A DNA stretch of 64,000 nt from Porphyra umbilicalis (taxonomy: Eukaryota > Rhodophyta > Bangiophyceae > Bangiales > Bangiaceae). Below, piece by piece: positions 45,001-53,693 of the stretch. Below the pieces are notes generated by a model that saw only the letters and a list, made by a program, of their open reading frames with translations, searched no databases and was not told where the DNA came from. The stretch is from contig KV918805.1 of NCBI GenBank assembly GCA_002049455.2, positions 186,001 to 250,000 of the forward strand, written 5' to 3'. The position numbers were made by a program, and so were the translations under genes. Every line of letters begins with the position of its first letter. Position 1 is the stretch's first letter.

Positions 45001-47089
45001 GGCGACGCCGCTCGCGCTCGTCAGCCCAACCGTCGGCCCCACGGCGCTCGACGGCTACCCGCACCGGCGGCAACACAGCGGCGCGGGCGAGTCCCCGTCC
45101 GCGTCGGGGGCGCCGGGCGCCGCGGGCGGGTGGGGAGCCGCTGGGGGCGGCGCGGCGGGGGGCGGCGGGGCGCACGCGGCGCCCCCGTCGCCCATGCGCT
45201 ACGCCGCGCCGCTGGCGTCGTCGATCGACTCGGGCCCCAATCGGTCCACGCCGTACCTGGGCGACTTGGCGCTGCGGAGCCTCACCAGCGGCGGTGGCGG
45301 CGGCGGCGTCGGCGCGATGGGGGGCGCCAGCCCCGCCCCCCCGGGCCTGCCGGGCACCCCCTGGGCGTCCTCTGCGTCGTTGGCCACCGACGCGGCGGCG
45401 GCGGCGGCGGTCTACTCGGCGGCCGCCGGGCAGCGGGAGCTCTTCCCCCGCGTCATCCGCCTGCTGCGCTACTTTGGCGAGTACGAGGACGTCGTCGTCC
45501 GCTGCGCGCGCAAGATGGACAGCAAGCGCTGGCCGCTGCTGTTTGCGGTTGCGGGCGAGCCCGCCGCGCTGCTCGAGCAGTGTTTTGTCAGCGGGCGCCT
45601 GCGCACGGCCGCGTGCCTGCTGGTCATCCTCCAAGAGATGTGGGGCTTCATCTCGTCGACGCCCCACTCGCTGCGGCTGCTCGACGCGGCGCTCGAGCGC
45701 GGGGAGCTCGGGCTCGCGGCCGACCTTGCCAACTTTTTGTCCAAGGCCGACCGCGCGGGCATGCTCAACAGCTCCCAGCTGACCGCCCGGGAGGATGTGG
45801 GGTGGATGGCCGCCGCGACGGCGCGGCCGTCGGCGACCGCCCCGTCCCGGTGGGGCGGCCACGACGGCTTGGCCGACGGCGCCGACGACGCCGCCCGGTC
45901 GGCGCCCGACCCAGACGCCCCCGTGCGGCTGCCGGCCGTCGACGTGTCCGTCCTCAAAAGCGCCCGGCGGCTGTTGCAAGACGGACAGTGGCGGCGCCTC
46001 GCCGCGCTGTCGGTGCGGATGGACTTTCCGCTGGCCGCGTGGCTCCGCCGCGAAATCTATGGCGGCGGCGGCGTCGGCGGCGTCGCCACCGAAGCGCCGG
46101 GCGTGTATGCGATCCGCGAAGGCGTGGCGGCGTTGCGAGCCGACGGCGCGGGCGGGCGGCGCGTCGGCGGCGACGGCGCGGGCCTCAGGGGGGGGTCCCC
46201 GCCGACCCGCACGCTCGTCGGGGACATGGCCGGCACGCTCCTCGCCCTCCACCGCCAATTCCAGTGGCCCGAGCCGCCCGTGCGGGCGGTGGAAGCCTCC
46301 CTCGCGCGGCTCGTGCGCGCGCGGACCGCCGCCGCGCCGCCCGGCCCGGCGGCGGCCGCCGCCGCCCCACCCCCGTCAGACGGCAATGGGGTGGCCGCCA
46401 ATGGTGGTGTCAGCCCCGGCGCATCCCCCCCCTCCACATCAGAGGGGCCCGCCACCCCCCGCACCGTCGCGTGGCGCGCCGGCGCGGCACTCACCGGCAA
46501 GGCCGGCAGCGCCGCCCTCTTTGGCACCGCCCTCCCGCCGCCCGTCGGCGCGCCCGCCGACACGGAGCCCCTCCGCGCGATGCGCGCCAAGGCGCGGCGG
46601 CTGTGCGCGCAGGAGCTGACCTACCTCCTCGCCGTCGCCGCCGCCGCCGACGCGGCCGAGCTGTCGCTGCTGTTTGGCACGCTGCTGCTCGATGCGGATG
46701 CGGTGTACGGCGCGCTGCGGGCGGCGCCGGCGCTGTGGCCGGCCTACCGCGACGCGCTCCGCGCGTTTGGCGTGCGCGGGTACACGCTGCTGTGGACGAC
46801 GGTGCAGGAGCTGTTGGCAGACGACGACGTGGGGGGGGGGGGGGCGCTGGCGCCCCGGCGGGGGGTGGGCGTGGCGTGGACCAGTGACGCGTGGTTTTTT
46901 TTTGTGCTCTTGTGGGGATGCCCGAGTGTCCCCACCGGGACGCACGGGCTGGGCGCCAAGATACAAAACAACTACTTACCCCCCGCTGCAACTGCCGCGC
47001 GGCGCTGTCCCAACGCGCGCGGCCACTTGGTCGTGGTGCGGGTGCAGCCACATGGCGGCAGCCAACACCATATTCCCACCGCACTCTGA
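41113..47089 (+). CDS. RIC1: RIC1 homologue, RAB6/Ypt6 GEF subunit
   Basis: RIC1 pairs with RGP1 to activate RAB6 (Ypt6) at Golgi membranes for endosome-to-Golgi and intra-Golgi traffic. The start ATG 41113 (GCCATGG context) gives MGYFALGWCKG, like the MYF..GWPK start of RIC1 proteins. It is followed by a beta-propeller-like half (LVWLGADPAGRYLATATARG, VCIWSAGQHR, LCAWSPSGTVLALATSGG and, further on, SWSADGAALAVGWARRGLAVW). The C-terminal half carries the RIC1 domain: YEDVVVRCARKMDSKRWPLL, FVSGRLRTAACLLVILQ, SLRLLDAALERGELGLAADL. Length is about 1,990 codons against 1,000-1,420 in yeast and human, the excess being Gly/Ala/Pro linkers. No intron is visible. The frame changes at least six times, each at a G-run of six or more (near 41860, 41935, 42348, 42535, 42975, 43640, 44550). 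That points to sequencing error more than to decay. The end is uncertain: a 10-G run at 46831 allows an earlier stop at 46885. Confidence 0.88.
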
Positions 47090-47548
47090 CCGACGCACAC
47101 AGGTCAACCGCCGCCGTCGCCCCGCCCCCGCCACCGTCGCTTGGGCCCGCCGACGACCGTCGCCAAGCCACCGGTTGGCGTCCACAGCAAGCCCCGCCAG
47201 CCCGCCGCACTCCACAGCAGACCAGTAGAAGGGCGCGCCGACACGCGTCCGGCGGCGCACGCGGCCGAGCAAATGCAGTGCGCAGACCGCTGCCCGAGCC
47301 AGACCGCACCCGCGTGACTTACCAAAGACGCCGCACGGCCCGCCCTGTTGCCAGCGCCCCGCTGCAAGCAGGCACACACCAACACGCCCTCACGTGGTGC
47401 GACCAACGCCCGAGGGGCGTGGCGCCAGAGAGCAGCGAGAGAGAGAGAGAAGAGAGAGCAGTCAGAGGCGTGCCCCCAGCGCACCGCCACCGGGCGCCCG
47501 AGGGACACCCCTCGCCACCCCACGCCACCCCCCCCCTCCCCCCCATCC
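47090..47548. other. Intergenic, GA microsatellite
   Basis: A (GA)n tract lies near 47,436-47,458 and long C-runs near 47,528-47,568. No gene. Confidence 0.6.
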
Positions 47549-47911
47549 TCATCCACCCCCCCCCCCCCGATCCAGGGTGAGCCCCTCCAGCTCCTCGGCA
47601 GCCACCTCGGCCTCAGCCGCCTCCACCTCCGCATCGGCCGCCGCCGCGTCGGCGCGCGCCGCCCACAGCTGCCGCTGCGCCTCCACGCCGGCCGCCATGA
47701 GGCGGTCCAGGGTGGCCGCGTCGGCCACCTCCCCCGCCGCGTCGGCGTACAGGCGGGGGCCCGCCGCGTCGCGCGCGGCGGTGGCCGCCGCCGCCGCCTC
47801 GGCCGCCGCCGCCGTCGCCGCCACGTGCGCCTCGGCGGCGGCCACGGCCGCGGCGGCCGCCGCCGCAGCGTCCGTTGCAGCGCGCAGGCGGTCGGTGGCG
47901 GGGGTGGACAT
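47549..47911 (-). CDS. Small Ala-rich coiled-coil protein, unknown
   Basis: A 120-codon minus-strand frame from ATG 47911 (MSTPATDRLRAATDAA). It is strongly helical: Ala-rich heptad-like repeats in residues 5-55, a short break (GPRLYADAAGEVADAATLDRL), then a second helix with Glu/Ala heptads ending in EELEGLTLDR. The C-terminus runs into a C/G homopolymer (13 C on the plus strand), so the last five Gly and the stop depend on an exact count. It is convergent with RIC1 and separated from it by about 460 bp. The two-helix hairpin layout resembles small subunits of prefoldin or tethering complexes, but I recognise no specific family. High-GC DNA favours Ala-rich open frames, so chance remains possible. 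Confidence 0.4.
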   Translation of the reverse strand: MSTPATDRLRAATDAAAAAAAAVAAAEAHVAATAAAAEAAAAATAARDAAGPRLYADAAGEVADAATLDRLMAAGVEAQRQLWAARADAAAADAEVEAAEAEVAAEELEGLTLDRGGGGG

Positions 47912-48862
47912 GGGGGGCCACGCGCCCGCCGCTGGGGGCGAGGAGAGGGCGGGGGCGGGGTGGGGGGGGGGGGGTGGGGGGGAAGGAGCAAGTGCAGCGC
48001 GCAGGCGGGGCAGGGCGGGGCGGCAACGTGGGCAGCGGGAGGGCAGGCGGGCAGGCGACGCGGGCAGCGGGAGGACGGAAGGGCAGGCGCGGGCAAGAAG
48101 AAACGTGGGCGGGCGGGGTCCGACGCGCCGCGGCGGGGTGTTGGGCGCGCGGGAGCGCGACGGCTGGCGGGGCCGAAGTGGGGGTGCTGCCCGAGAGGGG
48201 CGGCTAAGGGGCGACGGGGCGGCGGCGCGCCTGAGGCGTCGGCCCTCCTGCAGCTGCTGCTGCATGCTCTTGGCCTGGTGGCACCGCCGCGCGGCCGCGC
48301 CGCTAGCGACGCGACAGCACGCTAGGACGGTTCAATAGACGTCGAAACGGGCACGACGCGGGGGGGGGCGTTCCGAGGGCACACGTATTGCTTTCGAGGG
48401 GGGCTATCTCGCAACATTAACTACTTGACACTTATTGTCGCATAGTTGTAACAACTCTATATTTGACGTCATGCTGCTGCAAAAGATCCGACTGTCTTGT
48501 GCCAACCAGGAACCAAAACGTGACCGATTTCAGGGGGGTCGTGCTCGCCACAGGGGAGCGTTCAATAAGGTCGGTGCGATACGGGGGTTCAGCGTGCGGT
48601 GACCGACTGCCTGCGCCAAAGCGGGGGTGAGCACGAGTAGCTCTGCTCACGAGACAACCGCACCTCAACAACCACCACGGCGCCGCCGCCCGTGTCAACA
48701 GGGACACCCCGTCTGTGTCCTATCGCGCACCTTGCGTTGTGTCTTCGTCGTCACGCGCCGCGCACGACGCGAGCGTGCTTCTTGCACAGCTTCTAGTGTG
48801 CCGCTGTTGTGACCTTCTCGTTGCTCCACGCGCCGGGCGTGTGTGTCCGTGCTCTATCGAGA
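47912..48862. other. Intergenic to Harbinger element
   Basis: GC-rich to 48,330 (promoter-like for the small minus-strand ORF), then a change to mixed sequence at about 48,380-48,500. The composition step near 48,390 may mark the left edge of the Harbinger element, but I could not identify its terminal repeats. Confidence 0.4.
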
Positions 48863-50125
48863 ATGGTGTCTGCACGCCGAGAGGAGATTTGTCGCCTCCG
48901 GGCGCTGCTGAAGCGGGCGACCTTTGTCGTCGCGTTGCAGCATTCGGGCACAGTTTCACCGCGGTGTGTCTTTGCTGAGTTGGGGATGCTGTTGGTTGCG
49001 GCGCGCACACACCAGCGCCTCACTCACCTGCTGGCGACTCGGTACATGCTCTCCCGTCGCAATCGCATTCCCAAGTCTGGGGACTGGAGAGATAGGGTGC
49101 TGCACGCACTGCCACCCTTGTACTTTCGCGCGCATCTGCGTGTAGAGGCGAGCACGTTTGAGTACCTTGTGTCTCGTTTGGACTTGACGGCGTCTGATAT
49201 TTTTTATCCGCCGTCCGGACGGCCGCAACTATCCGTCCGTATACAGCTCGCAATTGCTCTGTTTCGGTTCGGCCACTATGGCAACGCGGCGTCTGTTATA
49301 GTCGTGGCTCAGCGCTTCGGGGTTTCCCCAGGAACTGTAGTCAATGCGACCAAGCGGGTTTTGTCGGCCATTTTGCGTTGGGAGGCCGACGAAGTCCGTT
49401 GGCCTACTGCTGCCGAGCGCCAAGCGCATGCGCGGCAGTCCGAGGAGAGGTATGGGTTTAGGGGGTGCATTGGGGCGGTTGATGGCACTACCATTCCTTT
49501 TGCGTACGCCCCTAGCGTTGACCCGTGGTGTTTTTTCGACAGGCACAAGCGCTACAGCGTGAATGTACTGATTTCCTGTGATTGGGACCTACGGATCACG
49601 AGCGTGGTCCAAGGCTTTACGGGCGCGGTGCCTGACACGGTGGTGCAAGCAGCTGCCCCATGGCATATTTACCCAGAGCGGTACTTCTCCCCTGGCCAAT
49701 ACCTTTTGGGTGACAAGGGTATGCTGGGTTCTGTTCGCGTGCTTCTACCTCACAAGGGGCCAGCGGCCTATATCCGTGCCAACCGCAACTACAACTACCA
49801 GCATGCACGGCGCCGCATTTCGGCCGAGAAGGTCATTGGTGTACTCAAGGGGCGCTTTGCCAGTCTCAAGGAGCTACGGGCACCAGTGGCGTCGGATGCT
49901 GATTTTACCAGACTAATGGAGTGGGTGGCGGTTTGCGCCACGCTCCACAACGTTTGCATTCGGCTTGGCGACACGTCCCCTGAAGTGGCCGTGGACGCGG
50001 CCGACGTGGCCAACGCGGCGCCCGGATCCGCGGTGCCTCTCCCCGCGGCGGCAAGTGCCGCGAGAAGCCGCGTGCAGCAGCAAGTGTTGCAGTACATGAT
50101 TGCCCACGGTCGCTACCACTGGTGA
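48863..50125 (+). CDS. PIF/Harbinger DDE transposase, apparently intact
   Basis: A 420-codon uninterrupted frame from ATG 48863. Cut-and-paste transposase of the PIF/Harbinger (HARBI1, DDE_Tnp_4) type. Residues 120-165 form the HTH region (RIQLAIALFRFGHYG, FGVSPGTVVNATKRVL). The catalytic core is complete: GCIGAVDGTTIPFAYAP (Asp207), YLLGDKGMLG (Asp284), RRISAEKVIGVLKGRF (Glu322), with LHNVCIRLGD near the end, as in the family. A further in-frame GTG lies 54 bp upstream, but the ATG precedes a basic N-terminus typical of the family. It faces the RG-rich gene on the other strand, stop to stop 67 bp apart, a common Harbinger arrangement in which a second, DNA-binding protein helps nuclear import and target recognition. 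All catalytic residues and the frame are whole, unlike the other two Harbinger copies here. Confidence 0.93.
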   Translation: MVSARREEICRLRALLKRATFVVALQHSGTVSPRCVFAELGMLLVAARTHQRLTHLLATRYMLSRRNRIPKSGDWRDRVLHALPPLYFRAHLRVEASTFEYLVSRLDLTASDIFYPPSGRPQLSVRIQLAIALFRFGHYGNAASVIVVAQRFGVSPGTVVNATKRVLSAILRWEADEVRWPTAAERQAHARQSEERYGFRGCIGAVDGTTIPFAYAPSVDPWCFFDRHKRYSVNVLISCDWDLRITSVVQGFTGAVPDTVVQAAAPWHIYPERYFSPGQYLLGDKGMLGSVRVLLPHKGPAAYIRANRNYNYQHARRRISAEKVIGVLKGRFASLKELRAPVASDADFTRLMEWVAVCATLHNVCIRLGDTSPEVAVDAADVANAAPGSAVPLPAAASAARSRVQQQVLQYMIAHGRYHW

Positions 50126-50192
50126 TGTGTTCGATTGGATGTTTTTTTTTTTTTCCGCACCAGCATATTACTTAAAAAATAATAATAAAATG

Positions 50193-52028
50193 TCACTGCC
50201 GATGGGCTGCCATCTCGGCAGCCAGCATGTCTTTGAACATCTGGTTATCCGGCTCGGCCAGGATGAGCTTCGTCAGGTTGGCCACACGCGCAGTATGCCT
50301 TTCGTCCGACTTGGCGCACAGCTCGCGGTCGGCGCGTCGACTGCTCTCGATCATGTTGGCCGTGATCGCCGCCAACACCTCCCCCATGGCCTTGTCCGCC
50401 TGGGTGGCCGCAGCTGCGGGCTGACCGTCACGGCCAGACCGCCCACTCGCGCCCCCAGGGGCAACAGCAAGCGGTGGCTGCAGCAGAGCGGCCGCCGCTG
50501 CCCGCCGTCCCCCGTCTGGCAACTCCATGGTGCCTCCCCCAGGAGATGTGGTCCCCCCCAGAGCCCTGCGCGCCCCCACACAATGCCTGGACGCCGAACC
50601 AGTGCCGAAAGAAGGCGCCCCTACCGGAGCCTCCTCATCCAGGCCCACGTCCCCCTCCATCAAGTCCTCCTCGTCCGCTCCGGCGTCCTCGTGGTTCTCA
50701 CACACGTCCGACGTGTCCTCAAACATGCTGCCGCCTGCGTCTTCGTCTGCCGCGGGCGCCCTCCCGGATGATGCTGGTGGCACGGGAGGTAGGGCACCGC
50801 TGACGCGGATGCCCGACCGACGGGGGGTACCGACGTACCGCATCGTGTTGTCAGCGAGTTGGAGAATCTCGTCGACATCTTGGACCGAGCCATGCCAATC
50901 TCGAGCCTTTTTCAGAACAATTTGACGCACGGCGGCCGCCTCCTGCTCCCCCGTCGTCCCCGTCAGGCCCCGCACCGACTCGGCCGCGGTGTGAAGGTCT
51001 TGTGCAGCCCTGACTACGCGGCAAAGCGCCAGCGAATCCCGGCCAATGGAGGCCAGCGTCATGGGCGGCTCGGCCGCGTCGCTGCGTGAGGCCTCGAGGC
51101 CACCCGCCGCAGACCCCGAATCAGCGTGCCCGGCGTCTGCCGCCGCTGACTCCGCCGTCCCTCCAGCTTCTGACCCCGACGCACCGGCGGCACGTCCTAC
51201 CGCCGACGATCCCAGCGTCGCCGCCGCCGTGGACACGGCGGTGGCCGCCGCGTCTTGACCGTCCATGTCCGCCTTGAGCAAGTCGCCCATAATGTTGGAC
51301 AAATGTAGTTGGAGGCTTCTAGATGATGACCCGTGGGACGAAACGCGAAAAGCGACCTCATCTGCCCACTTGGAGACGACAAACAGCCGCTCGTCCATGG
51401 TCACCATGACCCCACGAACTGAGGCACCGTCGCCGGCTTCGTCATTGGCGCCGCGTTGCGCACGACTGCGGCCGCGCCCAGCACCAACTCGACCACGGCC
51501 CCGGCCGCCCTGGCCTCGTCCCCGTCCACCACCACTGCGGCCGCGGCCGCGGCCGCTGCCGCTGTTGGGAACACCACCGGCGCGGCGGGCAACGCCGCCT
51601 CGAGACACGCCCCTCGACGGTCCGCCGCGCCCACGGCGGGCTGGGACACGTGGAGAGCGCTCGTCATCTTGAGGTGCCGTGGCCCGAGACCCCGCCACAT
51701 TCTCGTGCAACACGTCGTCCTCAATTTGTGAGGCGAGGTCGTTGATCGTGGGGGAGCAACGCGCCACGTGGGCGTCCCCGTCGCTGTCGTGATGGCGTGC
51801 ATCGTCGGCATCTTGCGCTCGCGTGTCTGCAAATACATGACGAGGGGGATCGTTGTGGTCGGCGATATCACCGCCACGGAAGCGGGGGGAGAGCCTTGCA
51901 GCGACAGCCGACGTAGCGGCTGTTGGCGCGGGTGCACCACCACCAACGTCGGTGGTGGTGGTGCCACCAACCCCGCCCCCCACTGCCGCCGCCGCCGCCG
52001 CCGCTGCCGCCGCCGCCGCGGCCATCAT
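50193..52028 (-). CDS. RG-rich protein, probable Harbinger accessory ORF
   Basis: A 611-codon minus-strand frame from the first ATG (52028; upstream the frame is open to 52721 but lacks ATG). Order: a run of 13 Ala and Gly/Thr-rich start; acidic middle; an RG/RGG-rich box about residues 135-200 (RGRGGPSRG, GRGRGRSGGGRGRGQGG), expected to bind nucleic acid; a folded-looking part (MDERLFVVSKWADEVAF, LQLHLSNIMGDLLKADM); Ala/Ser-rich linkers; a helical segment (SIGRDSLALCRVVRAAQDL); and a charged helical C-terminus (RELCAKSDERHTARVANLTK, ending FKDMLAAEMAAHRQ) that resembles the ends of Myb/trihelix-like partners of plant transposons. I do not see a clear Myb/SANT domain. Its place, convergent with an intact transposase, is the main reason for linking the two. 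Confidence 0.65.
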   Translation of the reverse strand: MMAAAAAAAAAAAAAVGGGVGGTTTTDVGGGAPAPTAATSAVAARLSPRFRGGDIADHNDPPRHVFADTRAQDADDARHHDSDGDAHVARCSPTINDLASQIEDDVLHENVAGSRATAPQDDERSPRVPARRGRGGPSRGVSRGGVARRAGGVPNSGSGRGRGRSGGGRGRGQGGRGRGRVGAGRGRSRAQRGANDEAGDGASVRGVMVTMDERLFVVSKWADEVAFRVSSHGSSSRSLQLHLSNIMGDLLKADMDGQDAAATAVSTAAATLGSSAVGRAAGASGSEAGGTAESAAADAGHADSGSAAGGLEASRSDAAEPPMTLASIGRDSLALCRVVRAAQDLHTAAESVRGLTGTTGEQEAAAVRQIVLKKARDWHGSVQDVDEILQLADNTMRYVGTPRRSGIRVSGALPPVPPASSGRAPAADEDAGGSMFEDTSDVCENHEDAGADEEDLMEGDVGLDEEAPVGAPSFGTGSASRHCVGARRALGGTTSPGGGTMELPDGGRRAAAAALLQPPLAVAPGGASGRSGRDGQPAAAATQADKAMGEVLAAITANMIESSRRADRELCAKSDERHTARVANLTKLILAEPDNQMFKDMLAAEMAAHRQ

Positions 52029-52116
52029 TGCGTACGACACCACCCACCACTTCACCACCAACGCCCCCCGACCACCGTAGGCCACACTCTCTCCCAGCGC
52101 GCGACACCCCTCGTAG

Positions 52117-52320
52117 GCCTTGGCACGGCCAACGGGAGCGTGCAACCACCGTGGGAGACAATGGCACGCACGGGGGACGATGAAGATTCTCAAGCAATAG
52201 GTGTTCTCGATGCACCAGGCCTTGGCACGGCCAACGCAAGCGCTCAACCAGCGTGGGAGACAACGGCACGCACGGGGGACGAGGAAGAATCTCAAGCAAT
52301 AGGTGTTGGCGATGCACCGG
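52117..52320. repeat. Two tandem 102-bp units
   Basis: 52117-52218 and 52219-52320 are about 88% identical, each starting GCCTTGGCACGGCCAACG. They lie just upstream of the RG-rich gene start, so in its promoter or leader; 102 bp is 34 codons and the minus frame is open through them, though without an ATG. Confidence 0.85.
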
Positions 52321-52794
52321 GGTGGAGGGGGGGCCAGCAGTGCTGTGATAGTGCACGCCTTGGGGGCGGCGGTGTGATGCCGCCGGAAAGAGGAGAGGGG
52401 GGGAAGCCGGCGTCGCAATAAGAGCACCAGTACAAAAATGGGGGGCGGGGAAACTCGGCGAGAGCCAGGGTGGGCGAGGAAACAAAGTGGTGTGAAAGGA
52501 AAGATACGGTGCAAGAGGTGGGCAACGAGTGGAACACCAGCCAGGCTCGTGCATAAAAAATTGCTCGTGGATCTATAAACGCGCCGGTACACCGCTGCGC
52601 TTGATGCTACCGCCGACGAGGGCAGGCACCGACACACCACCGGGCCACAGGTACAAAGAGAAAACAAAGCTGCGTGTGCTCGTACAACCGGGTCGAGCGA
52701 GACAACATGCGCGCTGCGCACGTCCGCTGCAGGGAGAGTAGATCAGCCGCGCACCGTCATGGGTGCCTGTGACGGCTGTGAGGGTGCAGGTGGT

Positions 52795-53250
52795 CGCACA
52801 GGCGACTCGAAACGCATCCGTACGGCGGCTGTGGGGGGGGCGGGGCGCGGTGGCGACCCGAAACCCGCCCGTGCGGCGTCCGTGGGGGGTGCGGGGCGCG
52901 CTGACGACCCGCGATCCGCGCGTGTGGCGGCTGTGAGGTGCGCGGGCGCAGTGGCGACCCGAAACCCGCCCGTGCGGCGGTTGTGAGGGGTGCGGGGCGC
53001 GCTTACGACCCGCGATCCGCGCGTGTGGCGGCTGGGAGGCGCATGGGGCGCGGTGGTGTCCCGAAACCCGTCCGTGCGGCGGTTGTGAGGGGTGCGGGGC
53101 GCGCTTACGACCCGCGATCCGCGCATGTGGCAGCTGGAAGGTGCGCGGGGCGCGGTGGCGACCCGAAACCCGTCCGTGCGGCAGCTGTGGGGGGTGTGGC
53201 GCGCGCCGGCATTCGGGACGGCTGCGGGGCGCACCGGCAACCCGTGGTGG
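52795..53250. repeat. 51/102-bp minisatellite
   Basis: Alternating 51-bp half-units (GCGGTGGCGACCCGAAACCC and GCGCGCTGACGACCCGCGAT types) form dimers of 102 bp; anchors at 52851, 52952, 53054 and 53156. About four dimers plus a partial one. The minus frame is open through all of it and gives 17-residue units (FRVATAPRAP and SRVVSAPRTP types). Confidence 0.85.
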
Positions 53251-53693
53251 GTGGTGGGGCTGGCGTAGTTGCGATCCGCCGCCCCTGTGTGTCCGAACCG
53301 TGTGGGCGGCAGAGCGGATCGATGCAGGCCACGGTTTCCAGAATGGAGGGCTGCCGTGTGGCCATGCAAGGAACGCTTGCGCAACCAGTGTGATTGTCCT
53401 TCCTGCCGTAGAAAATCGGAGGGCGGCCTCGGAGATCCACGACTTCCACTGACCGTGCCCTCATTTGCATCTTCTCGAATTCAAGTGCGGACTGCATAGC
53501 CGTACGCGTGATCCTAAATCCAATTCTGTTCGTATTTAGGAACCCTTGGGCACCCCCTGAAGTGGTCCAGCGACCCCTTCCAAACAGGGCTTCAACCGTT
53601 GTTGAACCAGCCTGCTGTGTCGTCTTGGAGGTGGGCGCGGCCGTCCATCGCCTGCGCGGCGCTTCCAACAAGAAACGACTTACACATGCGCAT
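53251..53693. other. Spacer between minisatellite and right arm
   Basis: The minus strand has an open frame with a less repetitive stretch (EFEKMQMRARSVEVVDLRG, then IFYGRKDNHTGCASVPCM). It is not recognisable and continues into the minisatellite. Confidence 0.35.

Noticed and set aside
44153-46258. 701-codon open frame on the minus strand
   Set aside because: Antisense to the conserved RIC1 domain. GC-rich third positions leave the opposite strand free of stops; the translation is Arg/Gly/Ala-rich without motif.
45130-46887. 585-codon plus-strand frame of Arg/Gly-rich sequence
   Set aside because: Overlaps the RIC1 frame, which alone has homology; shadow frame.
52029-52721. N-terminal extension of the RG-rich gene, including 34-residue repeats
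   Set aside because: The frame is open but has no ATG; the first ATG is at 52028, so I treat the upstream part as leader or promoter.
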